Below, piece after piece: positions 15,639 through 17,225 of a stretch of 17,225 nt of DNA; position 1 is the first letter of the stretch, and the number at the start of each line of letters is the position of its first letter. The notes under the pieces are model-generated. The model did not search any database. It saw only the letters and a program-made list of their open reading frames with translations, and was not told the DNA's origin. The position numbers and the translations under genes were made by a program. Source of the stretch: Longicatena sp. (GTDB lineage: Bacteria > Bacillota_I > Bacilli_A > Erysipelotrichales > Erysipelotrichaceae); the NCBI GenBank assembly GCA_020025055.1, contig JAHHST010000027.1, positions 1 to 17,225 of the forward strand, written 5' to 3'.

Positions 15639-15971
15639 ATGGAGTTATTAATTTATGTAATGAATAAAGTAGAATTACTTGATCAGTTATTAGAAGACTT
15701 TTCTAAAGAATCAGAATTTAGAGCAACAATCATTGATTCTATGGGAATGGCACATATGTTAAAAGATACTGGTTATTTTTTTAGTTTAAGAGATTTATTA
15801 AATCAATCACAAGAAAATTCAAAAACAATTTTAATGGTAGTAAAAAAAGAAAGTGTAGAAAAAGCGGTTCGTATAATTGAAAATAATGTAGGGGACTTAA
15901 CAGAACCAGATACTGGAGTTGTATTTACTCTTCCTATTTCATATAGTAAAGGTATTGTAAAGAATAATTAA
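15639..15971 (+). CDS. PII-like signalling protein
   Basis: Small cytosolic protein of 110 residues with the ferredoxin-like beta-alpha-beta pattern of PII/CutA-type regulators. It has an N-terminal strand (ELLIYVM), a helix, the second strand FRATIIDSMGM, a variable loop (about 40-66) where PII carries its T-loop, the strand TILMVV, the helix ESVEKAVRII, and a C-terminal DTGVVFTLPISYSKG that matches the position of the GKIFVLPV segment of GlnB. The classic uridylylation Tyr signature is not seen, so it is not ordinary GlnB/GlnK. PII-like proteins usually form trimers that bind nucleotides and control a partner, often a transporter encoded next door. Here the next gene, one base downstream, is a cation/proton antiporter, the probable target. 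The ligand cannot be read from the sequence. Confidence 0.75.
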   Translation: MELLIYVMNKVELLDQLLEDFSKESEFRATIIDSMGMAHMLKDTGYFFSLRDLLNQSQENSKTILMVVKKESVEKAVRIIENNVGDLTEPDTGVVFTLPISYSKGIVKNN

Positions 15972-15972
15972 T

Positions 15973-17145
15973 ATGGATACTTTTTATTATTTAAGTATTA
16001 TTTTATTATCTGGATTGTTTTTTGGACGTCTTGTACGTTTTATAAAATTACCGAATGTTACAGGTTATTTGATTGGTGGATTATTGATTGGTCCAAGCTT
16101 TTTGAATCTTGTGACAAAAGAAGGAGTAGAAGCTTTATCATTTTTATCTAGTGTAGCTCTTGGATTTATTGCATTTTCAATTGGTAGTGAGTTTAAGGCA
16201 TCTTATTTTAAAAGAGTAGGCGTTACACCAATTGTAATTGCAATATTAGAAGCAGTTATGGCCGTTGTACTTGTTACTTTAACTCTTATTTTATTTGGAT
16301 TTGATCCAGCGTTTTCAATTGTATTAGGTGCAATTGCTGCTGCAACAGCTCCTGCTGCAACAATTATGGTAATTAAACAATATAAAGCAAAGGGGCCGGT
16401 AACAGAAACTTTATTAAGTGTTGTTGCATTAGATGATGCGGTTGCTTTGATTTGCTTTGGAATAGCAGTTGCGATTGCACAAATGATTCGACAACCAGGA
16501 AGCACCAATATGTTATTAGCAATTGCAAATCCAATTTTAGAAATTGTAGAATCTCTAGGAATTGGGGCATTATTGGGAATTCTTTTTTCTTTTCCAATAC
16601 ATTATTTTCACGATGAAGATGCAAGACAAACTTTAATATATGCATTTGTTTTATTTGCTTTATTTATTGCGAAAAAATGCGGAATTAGTGATTTATTAAC
16701 ATGTATGGCTATGGGTGCTACTTTTGCTAATTTATCGAATAAAAGTGATCGTGTTATGAAAATAACGGATCGAATCACTCCACCAATCTTTGTGGCATTT
16801 TTTGTGTTAAGTGGTGCAGATTTAAATGTTTCAATTTTACCATCGATTGGTCTTGTTGGAATTATTTATGTAGTAGTGCGCGTTATAGGAAAGATACTAG
16901 GAGCATGGTTAGGAGCAAAATTGTGCAAAGCTGATCAAAATATTCAAAAATATCTTGGATTTGCACTTGTTCCACAAGCAGGTGTTGCTATTGGTTTAAC
17001 AGTAGTTGCAAAAACAGTTGTTCCACAATATGCAGAATCTATTCGAGCAGTTATTTTATGTGGTACATTAATATATGAATTGATTGGTCCAAGTTTGTCA
17101 AAATGGACACTGAAAAAATCAGGAGAGATCAAAGCGGAATTATAG
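15973..17145 (+). CDS. CPA2-family cation/proton antiporter
   Basis: Polytopic membrane protein of 390 residues with roughly 12-13 hydrophobic helices and no C-terminal RCK/TrkA domain, unlike KefB/KefC. It fits the monovalent cation:proton antiporter-2 family (NapA-like): PNVTGYLIGGLLIGP near the N-terminus, helices with APAAT, and the ion-binding pair D154-D155 in VALDDAVAL; two adjacent Asp are typical of electrogenic Na+/H+ members. R303 and K307 in RVIGK lie in the late helix where family members carry a conserved basic residue. The ATG is one base after the stop of the PII-like gene and has only a weak AAAGA ribosome binding site, so translation is probably coupled. It would exchange Na+ or K+ for protons; which ion is uncertain. 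Confidence 0.88.
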   Translation: MDTFYYLSIILLSGLFFGRLVRFIKLPNVTGYLIGGLLIGPSFLNLVTKEGVEALSFLSSVALGFIAFSIGSEFKASYFKRVGVTPIVIAILEAVMAVVLVTLTLILFGFDPAFSIVLGAIAAATAPAATIMVIKQYKAKGPVTETLLSVVALDDAVALICFGIAVAIAQMIRQPGSTNMLLAIANPILEIVESLGIGALLGILFSFPIHYFHDEDARQTLIYAFVLFALFIAKKCGISDLLTCMAMGATFANLSNKSDRVMKITDRITPPIFVAFFVLSGADLNVSILPSIGLVGIIYVVVRVIGKILGAWLGAKLCKADQNIQKYLGFALVPQAGVAIGLTVVAKTVVPQYAESIRAVILCGTLIYELIGPSLSKWTLKKSGEIKAEL

Positions 17146-17151
17146 AAGATT

Positions 17152-17179
17152 GACATTTCAAATGAAATGTCTTTTTTTT
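17152..17179 (+). terminator. Antiporter operon terminator
   Basis: GACATTTC (17152-17159), tetraloop AAAT, and GAAATGTC (17164-17171) form an 8-bp stem followed by eight T, six bases after the antiporter stop. Confidence 0.9.
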
Positions 17180-17225
17180 ATGGAAAATAAGAGATTTTGG
17201 ATATAAATGGAACATATTTTAATAA

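Noticed and set aside
1..17225. CRISPR array, tRNA, rRNA, riboswitch or mobile element
   Set aside because: Reading both strands I found no regularly spaced repeats, cloverleaf, transposase or integrase, and no leader resembling a known riboswitch.

Overview
This is AT-rich DNA from a low-GC Gram-positive bacterium (Bacillota). The gram-positive replicative polymerase PolC, a cell-wall sorting signal, FIVAR-type surface repeats, purine-rich ribosome binding sites and T-tailed hairpin terminators all point there. TGA acts as a normal stop and TGG encodes Trp, so this is not a Mollicutes-type code. The gene content fits a gut or mucosal Firmicute such as the Erysipelotrichales, but that placement is inference. 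I see no rRNA, tRNA, CRISPR array, insertion sequence or phage module.

Layout. (1) 35-3739: a very large wall-anchored glycoside hydrolase (signal peptide, LamG lectin domain, arabinofuranosidase-like catalytic domain interrupted by a small beta module, FIVAR repeats, LPXTG-like anchor). (2) 3740-4788: a decayed interval with a candidate MerR-type promoter, a pyridoxamine-phosphate-oxidase-family gene broken by the loss of one A in a poly-A tract, unrecognised sequence and a strong terminator. (3) 4789-6636: a two-gene unit, a YfcE-type phosphoesterase followed by a UMF1-family MFS transporter. (4) 6713-11088: aconitase on the minus strand, divergent from a citrate synthase-isocitrate dehydrogenase operon. 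Together they convert oxaloacetate plus acetyl-CoA to 2-oxoglutarate, probably for glutamate synthesis. The shared 123-base control region is rich in dyads, including a perfect 16-base palindrome over the aconitase start site. (5) 11194-15525: polC, complete, ending in a clamp-binding motif. (6) 15639-17145: a PII-like small protein one base upstream of a CPA2-type cation/proton antiporter, a likely regulator-transporter pair.

Most transcription units are cleanly separated by intrinsic terminators (4561, 6675, 11107, 15535, 17152). The observations most worth a second look are the PII-like/antiporter pair, the module inserted into the surface glycosidase, the single-base frameshift in the PNPOx-family gene, and the acn/citZ control region.
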